From Paratissierella segnis (GTDB taxonomy: Bacteria > Bacillota > Clostridia > Tissierellales > Tissierellaceae), in NCBI RefSeq assembly GCF_014385195.1, contig NZ_JACRTG010000031.1, forward strand, positions 1 to 37,055: 37,055 bases of DNA. Direction: 5' to 3'. The notes below the pieces were generated by a model that did not search any database, was not told the DNA's origin, and saw only the letters and a list, made by a program, of their open reading frames with translations. Both the position numbers and the translations under genes were made by a program. This document shows, one piece after another, positions 14,670-22,670 of this stretch; the stretch's first letter is position 1, and each line of letters opens with the position of its first letter.

Positions 14670-15545
14670 TTATAACTTGCCTAATTCCTCTAAGTCTTTC
14701 CTTAAAACTTTTAGCACCTTTTCTCTTGCTCCTGTCAGCGGAAGCCTAACACCGCCTACATCTATACCGGTCATGTTCAATGCAGCTTTTACCGGAATGG
14801 GATTCGCTACAATAAATAAATCCTTAAATACATCCAATAATTTAAGATGTATATCTTTAGCTCTTTCAGTATCTTTAACAACGAAAGCGTCTATCATTTC
14901 CTTCATTTCCGGTCCAACTATATGAGAAGCAACGCTGACCACTCCATATGCGCCGACAGCCATTGCCGGCAGTGTCATGGAGTCATCCCCGGAATAAATA
15001 AGAAAGTCATCCGGTACCCTCTTAATTATCTCTGCAAACTGAACTATATTTCCTCCCGCTTCCTTTAAAGCCACAATATTTTCTATCTCAGCAAGTTTTT
15101 CCACAGTTTCAGGCAACATGTTACAGCCTGTTCTTCCGGGAACATTATATAGCATTATAGGTAGATCTGTTTCTTCAGCTATAGCTTTGAAATGACAATA
15201 TAACGAATCCTGATCAGGTTTATTATAGTATGGAGTTACTATCAGTAAACCATCAACTCCTATTTCTTTAGCCGCCTTTGCATTTTCTATTGTGGCTTTA
15301 GTGGAATTGGTACCAACACCTGCAATTATAGGCACACCCACATTTTCCTTAACTATCTTATATATATTCGCTTTCTCTTCCGATGTTAATGTAGGAGCTT
15401 CCCCTGTTGTTCCTGTCAGCACTAAAGCCGTATTGCCTTCATTTGTCAATTTCTTAGCCAATGAGACAACCTTATCATAATCGACATTTAATTTATCGTC
15501 AAATGGTGTAACCATTGCTGTTATTAATCTTCCCCAATTTATCAT
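14670..15545 (-). CDS. dapA: 4-hydroxy-tetrahydrodipicolinate synthase
   Basis: Condenses pyruvate with aspartate semialdehyde, the first committed step toward lysine, diaminopimelate and dipicolinate. The 291-aa TIM barrel shows TAMVTPF, VLTGTTGEAPTL, GVGTNSTKATIENAKAAKEIGVDGLLIVTPYYNKP, LYNVPGRTG with the relay tyrosine, and IVALKEAGG with the Schiff-base lysine. Two ATGs lie at 15551 and 15545; GAGGAG is 7 bases before the second, so I use that one. It diverges from asd, and with asd and the aspartokinase it supplies the dipicolinate branch whose genes follow at 17517-18962. Confidence 0.95.
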   Translation of the reverse strand: MINWGRLITAMVTPFDDKLNVDYDKVVSLAKKLTNEGNTALVLTGTTGEAPTLTSEEKANIYKIVKENVGVPIIAGVGTNSTKATIENAKAAKEIGVDGLLIVTPYYNKPDQDSLYCHFKAIAEETDLPIMLYNVPGRTGCNMLPETVEKLAEIENIVALKEAGGNIVQFAEIIKRVPDDFLIYSGDDSMTLPAMAVGAYGVVSVASHIVGPEMKEMIDAFVVKDTERAKDIHLKLLDVFKDLFIVANPIPVKAALNMTGIDVGGVRLPLTGAREKVLKVLRKDLEELGKL

Positions 15546-15675
15546 ATACATACTCCTCTCTTAGAAATTCAACATAATTCATCATATGATTTTGAACACT
15601 AATTTGCTAACAAAGAATAGTCATATTGAATAGAATGAATTATCTAACTATTAATAAATTAAGGAGGAATTGATT

Positions 15676-16686
15676 TTGAGCACTTACAATATAGCAATAG
15701 TCGGCCCTATGGGTGCAGTAGGGCAGGAAGTGGCAAAAATTCTTATTGAGCGAAATTTCCCGATACAATCTATAAAACTATTGGGTACATCCGCAAACAA
15801 AGGTAGAAAAATTAATTTTAATGACAAAATAATATATACAAAAGAGGCTCGTGAAGGAGCTTTTGAAGGAGTTGATATTGCATTTTTCTGTGTTGAGGCT
15901 GAGATCAGTAAAATTCTCGCTCCTATCGCAATTAGTGAGGGAGCTGTAATAATAGATAATAGCAGTGCATGGAGAACTGAGCCTGATATTCCACTTATAG
16001 TTCCTGAGGTGAATTCCGAAAGTCTAAAAAATCATAAAGGTCTAATCGCAAACCCCAATTGCTCGACAATTCAAATGCTTGTACCACTAAAGCCTATTCA
16101 TGATAAATATAAAATAAAAAGAATTGTTGTATCTACCTATCAAGCTGTTTCAGGTACCGGGAAAAATGCTATAGATGAATTAAATACACAAGCAAAAGCT
16201 TATGTGAATGAAAAAGAAATAGCAAATTTTGTATACCCTTATCAAATTCTATTCAACGCAATACCTCATATAGATTCATTTATCGAAAATGGATATACAA
16301 AAGAGGAAATGAAAATGGTAAATGAAGCAAATAAAATATTGGATAAAAATATCAAGGTAAATGCAACTACAGTAAGAATTCCCGTATTTAGAGGACATTC
16401 TGAATCAATAAATATTGAAACTGAACTTGCCTTTGAAATTGAGGATATAAAGAAACTGCTAAAATCCTCAAAAGGAATTGCAGTAATAGATGACCCTAAA
16501 GAATATCTATATCCCATGCCTTTGTATGCTACAGATACGGATGATGTTTATGTCGGTCGTATACGTAAGGATTTCACAGTTGATAATGGGCTGAACATGT
16601 GGGTAGTAGCTGATAACTTGAGAAAGGGCGCAGCTCTAAATGCAGTTCAAATCGCGGAAACTTTAATAGAACTCAAGCTATTATAG
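15676..16686 (+). CDS. asd: Aspartate-semialdehyde dehydrogenase
   Basis: Reduces aspartyl phosphate to aspartate semialdehyde with NADPH, giving the substrate of DapA. The 336-aa protein has the nucleotide-binding start IAIVGPMGAVGQEV, the catalytic cysteine in NPNCSTIQMLVPL, SGTGKNAIDEL and TTVRIPVFRGHSESINIE. The start is a TTG at 15676 with AAGGAGG eight bases ahead; another TTG at 15670 is too close to that site. It is followed 9 bases later by the aspartokinase, so the two form an operon running opposite to dapA. In Bacillus, asd is in the same order of genes with dpaAB, dapG and dapA. Confidence 0.95.
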   Translation: MSTYNIAIVGPMGAVGQEVAKILIERNFPIQSIKLLGTSANKGRKINFNDKIIYTKEAREGAFEGVDIAFFCVEAEISKILAPIAISEGAVIIDNSSAWRTEPDIPLIVPEVNSESLKNHKGLIANPNCSTIQMLVPLKPIHDKYKIKRIVVSTYQAVSGTGKNAIDELNTQAKAYVNEKEIANFVYPYQILFNAIPHIDSFIENGYTKEEMKMVNEANKILDKNIKVNATTVRIPVFRGHSESINIETELAFEIEDIKKLLKSSKGIAVIDDPKEYLYPMPLYATDTDDVYVGRIRKDFTVDNGLNMWVVADNLRKGAALNAVQIAETLIELKLL

Positions 16687-16695
16687 GAGGGCAAT

Positions 16696-17469
16696 ATGAG
16701 CATCGTAATACAAAAATTCGGAGGAACATCTCTTACAAATATAAATAGAAAAAGCAAATTTTTAAATCATATTAAAAAAGCAATATCAAAAGGTCATAGA
16801 TTAGTAATAGTGCCATCTGCAATTGGCAGAAACGGTGATCCATACGCAACGGATACACTGATTAAACAATTAGAAAATATATGTGCTGAAATTGATCCTA
16901 GAAAGAGGGATTTAATTATGTCATGCGGAGAAACAATATCAGCAGCAATTCTCTCCCATCTATTGGAAGCAGAAGGATATCCAGCAGAGCCGCTTATGGG
17001 GTTTCAGGCAGGCATATTGACAGATGATAATTTCAATTCAAGCAAAATATTGGAAATAAATACTGATAGGATATTTAAGATTTTAAGTGAAAATAAAATC
17101 GCAGTTGTAGCAGGTTTTCAGGGAATAACAAGCAATATGGATATTACCACTCTCGGCAGAGGCGGAAGCGATATATCTGCAGTTGCCTTAGGAGGATTCT
17201 TAAAGGCAGACAGGGTTGACATATTCACTGACGTACCGGGTGTAGCTATGGAGGATCCACGAATTGTGCCAACTACAAAATATATAAAAGAGATCTCGTA
17301 TGATGATATGTATAAAATGTCTTTAAACGGAGCTACAGTTATTCATCCTGAGGCAGTGAAATTAGGAAAAGAGTTTAAGATACCCATAAGAATACTGTCG
17401 AGCTTTGAAGAAAGTTGCGGAACACTTATATCTGATAATAAAGGCAGCAAGGAAATAGTCGATATCTAA
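16696..17469 (+). CDS. Aspartate kinase, catalytic domain only (no ACT domains)
   Basis: Phosphorylates aspartate, the entry step of the pathway. The kinase domain is complete: IVIQKFGGTS at the start, MSCGETISAAILSHLL, VVAGFQGITSNMDITTLGRGGSD for substrate and ATP binding, FTDVPGVAMEDPRIVP and NGATVIHPEAVKLG. Only 257 aa are present, against about 400-450 for usual aspartokinases, because the frame ends where the tandem ACT domains that bind lysine or threonine would begin. An intact terminator follows 20 bases later and no ACT remnant is seen, so this is not simple truncation by frameshift. GGAGG precedes the ATG. It is probably insensitive to feedback (inference) and dedicated to dipicolinate. 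Confidence 0.88.
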   Translation: MSIVIQKFGGTSLTNINRKSKFLNHIKKAISKGHRLVIVPSAIGRNGDPYATDTLIKQLENICAEIDPRKRDLIMSCGETISAAILSHLLEAEGYPAEPLMGFQAGILTDDNFNSSKILEINTDRIFKILSENKIAVVAGFQGITSNMDITTLGRGGSDISAVALGGFLKADRVDIFTDVPGVAMEDPRIVPTTKYIKEISYDDMYKMSLNGATVIHPEAVKLGKEFKIPIRILSSFEESCGTLISDNKGSKEIVDI

Positions 17470-17488
17470 AAAGATAATGAAGAAATTT

Positions 17489-17513
17489 AAAAACGGTGCA
17501 ATGCACCGTTTTT
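17489..17513. terminator. Bidirectional terminator between the aspartokinase gene and dpaB
   Basis: A perfect 11-bp stem AAAAACGGTGC / GCACCGTTTTT with a 3-base loop lies between convergent genes. It gives T-tracts on both strands and ends 4 bases before the dpaB stop. Confidence 0.92.
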
Positions 17514-17516
17514 CAT

Positions 17517-18095
17517 TTACACCAACAATGGTTGAAACTGTTTACCTTTTAAAGCAGCTTCTATCGTCCCTTCTATTTTATCAAATTTTGCTATCACGGA
17601 ATTAGGCTTATTTATTGCATCATCTTGACCAAAAGGTACAAAATATACATTCTTCATGTTTAACAACATCCCAATATTCTTAGCATTGGCACCAAGCCCG
17701 TCATTTGTTGCAATAGCTAATATTAATGGTCTTTGATTTCTTAGATGAGCCTTACATGCCATGGTCACCGATGTATCAGTTATGGCATTTGCCAATTTCG
17801 CAATAGTGTTTCCTGTACATGGTGCAACAACCAAAACATCAAGCTTTAATTTGGGCCCCACCGGCTCAGCTTCAACTATAGTCTTTATCAATTCCTTTTT
17901 TGTAATTTCCTCTAATCTATTTTTCCACTCCCAAGCTGTACCAAACCTTGTATCAAATGTATCTACTGCATGAGATATTATGGGATAAATGTCCCCACCC
18001 TTCTCAGCCAACTCATCAATAACGGGAAATACATTACTAAAATTACAAGACGAACCTGTAAGTGCAAAACCTATCTTCAAACCTTCAATTGACAT
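17517..18095 (-). CDS. dpaB: Dipicolinate synthase subunit B
   Basis: This 192-aa flavoprotein-like subunit works with DpaA to make dipicolinic acid, the calcium chelator of the spore core. Recognisable parts are the start GLKIGFALTGSSCNFSNV, SHAVDTFDTRFG, VLVVAPCTGNTIAKLANAITDTSVTMACKAHLRNQRPLILAIATNDGLG and KNVYFVPFGQDDAINKPNS. Fold and spacing match the flavoprotein family around this subunit, and length is normal. GGAGG at the dpaA end precedes its ATG, and the two genes are three bases apart. The gene was known as spoVFB in B. subtilis, where sigma-K drives it in the mother cell. Confidence 0.95.
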   Translation of the reverse strand: MSIEGLKIGFALTGSSCNFSNVFPVIDELAEKGGDIYPIISHAVDTFDTRFGTAWEWKNRLEEITKKELIKTIVEAEPVGPKLKLDVLVVAPCTGNTIAKLANAITDTSVTMACKAHLRNQRPLILAIATNDGLGANAKNIGMLLNMKNVYFVPFGQDDAINKPNSVIAKFDKIEGTIEAALKGKQFQPLLV

Positions 18096-18098
18096 TAT

Positions 18099-18962
18099 TT
18101 ATACCTCCAACTCCTCAATAATATTATAAATTGTATCCTTTATAACCTTTGCAGCTGTAATTGGCGCAACTTTTCCCGGAAGTCCCGATGCACTAATTGT
18201 ATTTAGCTTGAGCTTTTCTGCCGAACTTTTATCAACCCCTCCGGGCTTAGACGCTAAGTCGATTATGACACAGTTCTTGTCTATATAATTGAGTAATTCC
18301 CCATTTAATATCATTTGAGGTATTGTATTGAAAATAACATCCATCTTTGATATATCTGACTGTAATGTACTAATATTAACCGATGTATAGTTATTATTTC
18401 TTATCCATGCCAAATCTCCATAATTTCTGGCTGCGGCATAAACGTTAGCGCCAATTCCATAGAGCGCTTTTGATAATGCTTTACCTATCCTGCCATATCC
18501 CAAAACCATGGCATTAGAACCATGTAATGTGATGCGCATTTCTTCCATCGCTATTTGGATTGCCCCTTCTGCCGTTGGTATTGCATTTAATACCTGCATC
18601 TCTTCTCGGGCAAAATAATCAGCCATTTTAATTTTTTTATCTATGGCCTTATCAATAATATTATCGTTTATTTTTCCTCCCATAAATAATTGAGACTTAT
18701 TTAAAAGTTCCAGCACATCTTCAACCAATATTTCACCAGTGTAAAAAGGAGTATCTATTTTTTCGTTTGTATCTGAAAATGGTAAAGGTCCAATTACAAA
18801 TTGTGCATCAGCTATTACATCTTCTAAACTCCGGTCTTCTTCCCTATATTGTCCAAGTTTATCAAAGCCAAAGAGCATTACTTCGTTTCCATCCGCCTTA
18901 AGTAAATCGGACAATACAGCACTTCTCATATCTCCACCCAAAATAGCAAATTTTCTACCCAT
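18099..18962 (-). CDS. dpaA: Dipicolinate synthase subunit A
   Basis: Oxidoreductase-like subunit of 287 aa that converts the DapA product toward dipicolinate with DpaB. The N-terminal MGRKFAILGGDMRSAVLSDLL and GFDKLGQ segments, the central ITLHGSNAMVLGYGRIGKAL nucleotide-binding glycine loop, and IPQMILNGELLNYIDKNCVIIDLASKPGGVD match the family. Length is close to the usual 295 or so. The start is ATG 18962 with AAGGGGG in front. A sigma-K-like promoter lies at 18999-19026. Having both subunits indicates a spore former that does not rely on the EtfA-type substitute of cluster I clostridia. Confidence 0.95.
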   Translation of the reverse strand: MGRKFAILGGDMRSAVLSDLLKADGNEVMLFGFDKLGQYREEDRSLEDVIADAQFVIGPLPFSDTNEKIDTPFYTGEILVEDVLELLNKSQLFMGGKINDNIIDKAIDKKIKMADYFAREEMQVLNAIPTAEGAIQIAMEEMRITLHGSNAMVLGYGRIGKALSKALYGIGANVYAAARNYGDLAWIRNNNYTSVNISTLQSDISKMDVIFNTIPQMILNGELLNYIDKNCVIIDLASKPGGVDKSSAEKLKLNTISASGLPGKVAPITAAKVIKDTIYNIIEELEV

Positions 18963-18998
18963 ATGGGACCCCCTTATTAGGAAATTTTCAAACTATTA

Positions 18999-19026
18999 TA
19001 TTCTATGTTTATATGGGTTAATAAGT
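18999..19026 (-). promoter_or_regulatory. Candidate sigma-K promoter of dpaAB
   Basis: On the minus strand AC (19025-19026) and CATAGAATA (18999-19007) are 17 bp apart, matching the sigma-K pattern AC-N16/17-CATANNNTA. The site lies about 40 bases before dpaA, whose Bacillus counterpart is sigma-K dependent. TATAAT also overlaps here, without a good -35, so a vegetative promoter is the alternative. Confidence 0.6.
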
Positions 19027-19069
19027 GAAGAATCAATTCACAGAAATAAGACTACATTTTTTAATTAGG

Positions 19070-19102
19070 TACCTTGTAATATAAGGTAGCATGTGATATA
19101 GT
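19070..19102 (+). promoter_or_regulatory. PadR operon promoter with overlapping palindromic operator
   Basis: TTGTAA (19074-19079) and TATAGT (19097-19102) are 17 bp apart. The inverted repeat TACCTT-N7-AAGGTA (19070-19075 and 19083-19088) overlaps the -35 box, where a repressor would block polymerase. PadR proteins often control their own operon, so the padR product is the obvious candidate (inference). Confidence 0.65.
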
Positions 19103-19129
19103 ATAGTAAAATATAAGGGGAGGGCTCTT

Positions 19130-19447
19130 ATGAACATTCAATTTAAAAAAGGCGTACTTGAACTTTGTGTTCTTTCCTTACTTGATAGAAGAGACCACTA
19201 TGGTTATGAACTTGTAGAAAAAATATCCAAATTCATAAACATATCCGAGGGGACCATATATCCCCTATTGAGGAAACTTAGAACAGAAGGATATGTATCA
19301 ACTTATCTAGAGGAATCTCAAGAAGGTCCACCCAGAAAATACTATAAATTAACCGAGAAAGGCAAAGAGGTCTTTGAAGAACTAATGATTGAATGGGAAA
19401 GTTTTGTTGACGGAGTTAATAATATATTGAGGGGGGATTTAATGTGA
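19130..19447 (+). CDS. PadR family transcriptional regulator
   Basis: This 105-aa winged-helix regulator shows the PadR core: GVLELCVLSLLDRRDHYGYELVEKISKF, then SEGTIYPLLRKLRTEGYVST and GPPRKYYKLTEKGKEVFEEL. It is the short (PadR-s1) form with a brief C-terminal helix for dimerisation. The last codons overlap the DUF1700 gene (ATGTGA), which signals translational coupling. The usual role is repression of a linked membrane gene in response to an envelope signal, and the two genes behind it fit that pattern. GGGGAGG precedes the ATG. Confidence 0.93.
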   Translation: MNIQFKKGVLELCVLSLLDRRDHYGYELVEKISKFINISEGTIYPLLRKLRTEGYVSTYLEESQEGPPRKYYKLTEKGKEVFEELMIEWESFVDGVNNILRGDLM

Positions 19448-20028
19448 ATAGAAAAGAATTTATAGATAAATTGAAATTATATCTACAAGGAATGCCTGAG
19501 TCCGAAATTCAAGATATTTTATCAGACTATGAAGAACATTTCAATATTGGAATCTCTAAAGGAAAATCCGAAGAAGAAATTGCTAATGAGCTTGGAGAAC
19601 CAAAAGATATTGCGGAAGGCTATAAGACAAATTATAGAAATGCCTATAATGATAGTCCCCCCACAATTAGCTACAATACCTCAAATGATACTTTAAGAAG
19701 GGCTTTAATCATAGTTTTGTTGATTGCATTCAATGTGATTATTGTTTTAGGCCCATATATAGCAGTGCTTGGAGTTCTAATTGCCATTTACGGTATAGGT
19801 ATAGGCCTTGTATTTGCAGGGATAGGATTATTCTTTGGAATACCCCTGATGCCATTTAAGTTTTTTGGCCATATCCCCAATTTCCATTTACTAACTACAC
19901 TATCCTTTGGTGTAGGGTTTGGAGCTTTAGGTGTTTTGATTATTATTTTAGCAGTTATTCTGACAAAATTTATTTATCGAATCAGCATTAAATATATAAA
20001 ATGGAATATTGAATTGGTTAATAAATAG
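19444..20028 (+). CDS. DUF1700 (HAAS domain) membrane protein
   Basis: This 194-aa protein starts with GTG, overlapping the padR stop by 4 bases. Its N-terminal 80 residues form the HAAS-type helical domain: MNRKEFIDKLKLYLQGMPES, DYEEHFNIGISKGKSEEEIANELGEPKDIA. Three or four membrane helices follow (about 86-185), glycine-rich. The domain is known to occur next to PadR regulators and is thought to act as an adaptor or membrane sensor; substrate or partner is not known. Here it is flanked by a PadR gene and a DUF4097 gene, the typical three-gene set. Confidence 0.9.
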   Translation: MNRKEFIDKLKLYLQGMPESEIQDILSDYEEHFNIGISKGKSEEEIANELGEPKDIAEGYKTNYRNAYNDSPPTISYNTSNDTLRRALIIVLLIAFNVIIVLGPYIAVLGVLIAIYGIGIGLVFAGIGLFFGIPLMPFKFFGHIPNFHLLTTLSFGVGFGALGVLIIILAVILTKFIYRISIKYIKWNIELVNK

Positions 20029-20040
20029 GAGGTTAAGAAA

Positions 20041-21108
20041 ATGGATATCAAAAAACTTGTTCCCATATTGATAGGAGTAATATTGATTGCTTTCGGAATA
20101 GGGATTTATTCCCTTAGGTATTATGACAACATAAGTTTTAACAACTCTGCTAACGACGATTTTGTAAATATAAGGTCTGAGGATTCAAGTGTTAAAATCG
20201 GTAAAGATGGTATCGATGTAAAAGATGGTGATGACCATGTATCCATCGGTTGGAAAGGCATAAGTGTAAAAGATGGAGGCGATGAAGTCCAAATAGGATG
20301 GAATGGAATCAAAGTAAAAGACGACAAAAGCAATACAGATATAGATGGTAGTAACAGTTGGTTTGAATTCACTCCCAAAAATCTGAAAACTTATAATATA
20401 GATGAACAAAAGCATGAGAGTATTGATGGTATAGACTCGATTAAAATAAATTCGGGGTTTGTAGATATAATGGTAACCCAAGAGGACAGAGATGATATAT
20501 GGATAAAATACCACGGCACAATAAAATCCAATATTGTGCCAAAGTTGGAAACTGAAAGAAATGGAAAAGTATTAAATATCAAGCTTATGTCCGATAAAAA
20601 TAGCTATACCGTTTCAGAATCCAATGTAATTTTAGAAATTTCAGTTCCCGAAAGTTTTAATAAAGATTTTAGTATTTCTTCCTCATCCGCTGATATCTTT
20701 GTGAATGATATAGCAGGTCTTCATTTTGATTTGAACTCCGGATCAGGAGATATCAAGCTTAATAATCTCAGTGGAAAGAGTGCAAATATAATAACTTCAT
20801 CAGGAGATTTGATTTTAGCCGAACTTAATTGTAACAGCAGTATTGACTCCTCCTCCGGAGATATAAAACTATATGCGGATAACTCTTCCAAGGATTTGAA
20901 GATAGCTACCAGCTCCGGGGACGTTGTAGTAGTGTTTGAAGATGGCGCTAACTATAGTGTCATGTGTACTGCATCATCAGGTGATGTGTTTACAGACAGG
21001 GATATTAGCATAAATAAGTACAAGGGTAATAGATATGAGTTTAAAGAAGGTACAGGAGATAATGAAATGAGAATAGACACATCATCAGGGGACATTTATT
21101 TTAAATAG
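20041..21108 (+). CDS. DUF4097 family protein with beta-repeat SSGD motifs
   Basis: This 355-aa protein has one N-terminal membrane helix (about 8-25) and then an extracellular part. Residues about 45-105 hold a repeated block of the kind VKDGDDHVSIGWKGI, seen three times. The C-terminal half (about 130-355) is the DUF4097 beta-helix-like repeat, marked by recurrent SSGD with ITSSGDLILAELNCNSSIDSSSGDIK and TSSGDVVVVF. The family often sits behind PadR and DUF1700, as here, and is taken to be an envelope-associated structure. No catalytic motif is visible. AGGAGG lies ahead of ATG 20041, and the gene starts 12 bases behind the DUF1700 stop. Confidence 0.88.
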   Translation: MDIKKLVPILIGVILIAFGIGIYSLRYYDNISFNNSANDDFVNIRSEDSSVKIGKDGIDVKDGDDHVSIGWKGISVKDGGDEVQIGWNGIKVKDDKSNTDIDGSNSWFEFTPKNLKTYNIDEQKHESIDGIDSIKINSGFVDIMVTQEDRDDIWIKYHGTIKSNIVPKLETERNGKVLNIKLMSDKNSYTVSESNVILEISVPESFNKDFSISSSSADIFVNDIAGLHFDLNSGSGDIKLNNLSGKSANIITSSGDLILAELNCNSSIDSSSGDIKLYADNSSKDLKIATSSGDVVVVFEDGANYSVMCTASSGDVFTDRDISINKYKGNRYEFKEGTGDNEMRIDTSSGDIYFK

Positions 21109-21117
21109 TAAATCATT

Positions 21118-21152
21118 AAGGGACATAGTCAACTTTGACACTATGCCCCTTT
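21118..21152. terminator. Terminator after the DUF4097 gene
   Basis: AAGGGACATAGT pairs with ACTATGCCCCTT (one mismatch) around an 11-base loop, followed by TTAATTTTT. It lies between convergent genes and can also act for tdk, whose stop is 9 bases away. Confidence 0.85.
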
Positions 21153-21160
21153 AATTTTTA

Positions 21161-21742
21161 TCACTTCTCCTGTTCTTTTTCCCTTTCCTCCAAGAAACAT
21201 TTCCTGCACAATGGCTCATACTCCTTACTTGCTCCGATTACAACCCTTGCAGTCTCCTTTGTCTTTCGATGACTTACCCAAGCATCTGTACCGCATTTTA
21301 CGCAAACAGCATGATGCTTATATAAATAATCTGCCAGAGGCATAAGTTCTTTTACTATTTCAAATGGATGCCCGGAAAAATCCATATCAAGCCCCGCTAA
21401 TATAACAGTTATTCCATTTGCCAAAAATCCATTTATCCCTTCCAGGATCTTCTCTACATCTCCGTCTAAAAACTGCACTTCATCTATGCCGACTACATCC
21501 GGCTTATATTCATTTAAGTATTTTATGATTTCGTCTATATCCTTCACCGGAATAGCTTCTAAAATGGCCTTATCATGTGTGACTATCTCTGATGTAGTAT
21601 GTCTGGTATCCAATATAGGTTTGAATGCCACCGTCTTATATCCTGCTATTTTAAATCGTTTAATATCATTTTCCAAATTAGATGTTTTCCCTGAAAACAT
21701 AGATCCTGTGTGTATTATCAATTTTCCTTTGTATTGATGCAA
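21161..21742 (-). CDS. tdk: Thymidine kinase
   Basis: A 193-aa type II thymidine kinase that phosphorylates thymidine from salvage. The Walker A loop is HTGSMFSGKTSNL, Walker B-like VVGIDEVQFLDGDV carries the DE pair, and ILAGLDMDFSGHPF forms the substrate loop. Structural zinc cysteines are in CVKCGTDAWVSHR and PLCRKCFLEE. Length and motif order are standard. The ATG at 21742 has GGGGGGAATT just upstream. A tetrameric cytoplasmic enzyme is expected. It has no obvious partner genes. Confidence 0.94.
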   Translation of the reverse strand: MHQYKGKLIIHTGSMFSGKTSNLENDIKRFKIAGYKTVAFKPILDTRHTTSEIVTHDKAILEAIPVKDIDEIIKYLNEYKPDVVGIDEVQFLDGDVEKILEGINGFLANGITVILAGLDMDFSGHPFEIVKELMPLADYLYKHHAVCVKCGTDAWVSHRKTKETARVVIGASKEYEPLCRKCFLEEREKEQEK

Positions 21743-21893
21743 ATTAATTCCCCCCTAAAATTATTACCTATTTATTATAACATTATATTTAAACTTTAGA
21801 CAAAGAAAATGAATTGATTTACTTTCAAATGCGCTCACAAAAGAGCCCATATAAGAATAATATAAATTATGAATCCTATTAGGGAGGTAGAAC

Positions 21894-22670
21894 ATGGACA
21901 TAAAAAAGATTGTGGAACTTAAAGATATTAGTATGCTTTATCATACATTAACAGAAGAAACCTTAGCGATAAAAAAATTGGATTTGGATATATACACAGG
22001 TGAAATAGTCGGTATAGTAGGTCCCAGCGGTTGCGGTAAATCAACTTTATTGTCAATAATTTCAGGTTTAATAAAGCCCAGTAAAGGTATAGTAAAGGTT
22101 AATGGTGAGCCTGTCGAGGCTCCTTTAAAAAATATAGGTTACATGTTCCAAGAAGATCAATTATTTGACTGGAGAAATATATTAAATAATGTTGTCGTCG
22201 GATTGGAAATCCAAGGCAAATTGAACGATAAAACCCTACAGCAAGCCAAGGACATGATTGCTAATTACGGTTTAGGAGAGTTTATGGACTCCTATCCTTA
22301 TCAGTTATCAGGAGGAATGAGACAAAGGGTTGCTCTAATAAGAACTCTAATATTAAGACCGGATCTATTGTTATTAGATGAACCATTCTCTGCTCTCGAC
22401 TATCAAACCAGACTGGCAATAGCAGACGAAGTAGGTATAATCTTAAAAAAAGAGAAAAAAACTGCTGTAATGGTAACCCATGATATAGCTGAAGCCATTA
22501 GCCTTTCAGATAGAGTTGTTGTATTAAGCAATAGACCTGCTGTTATCAAAGATATCATCGATATTAAACTTACCTATAATGATATTGTAAGCCCTATGAA
22601 ATCCAGAGAAGCTCCTGAATTTAGACATTACTTTAATAGAATTTGGAAGGAGTTGGATATACATGTCTAA
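21894..22670 (+). CDS. ABC transporter ATP-binding protein, nitrate/sulfonate/taurine type
   Basis: This 258-aa ATPase has GPSGCGKST (Walker A), FQEDQLFDWR (Q-loop of the NitT/Tau family), QLSGGMRQRVALIRTL (signature) and LLLLDEPFSALDYQTR (Walker B and D loop), then VTHDIAEAI. The FxEDxLxPWR-like Q-loop and the C-terminal arm place it with NrtD/SsuB/TauB/ThiZ-type components. GGGAGG precedes ATG 21894. It overlaps the permease gene by 8 bases, but there is no substrate-binding protein gene on either side. The substrate therefore cannot be named. Confidence 0.9.
   Translation: MDIKKIVELKDISMLYHTLTEETLAIKKLDLDIYTGEIVGIVGPSGCGKSTLLSIISGLIKPSKGIVKVNGEPVEAPLKNIGYMFQEDQLFDWRNILNNVVVGLEIQGKLNDKTLQQAKDMIANYGLGEFMDSYPYQLSGGMRQRVALIRTLILRPDLLLLDEPFSALDYQTRLAIADEVGIILKKEKKTAVMVTHDIAEAISLSDRVVVLSNRPAVIKDIIDIKLTYNDIVSPMKSREAPEFRHYFNRIWKELDIHV

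Noticed and set aside
21743..21893. Riboswitch upstream of the NitT-type ABC genes
   Set aside because: No TPP or other riboswitch core was recognisable; only an ordinary AT-rich promoter region.
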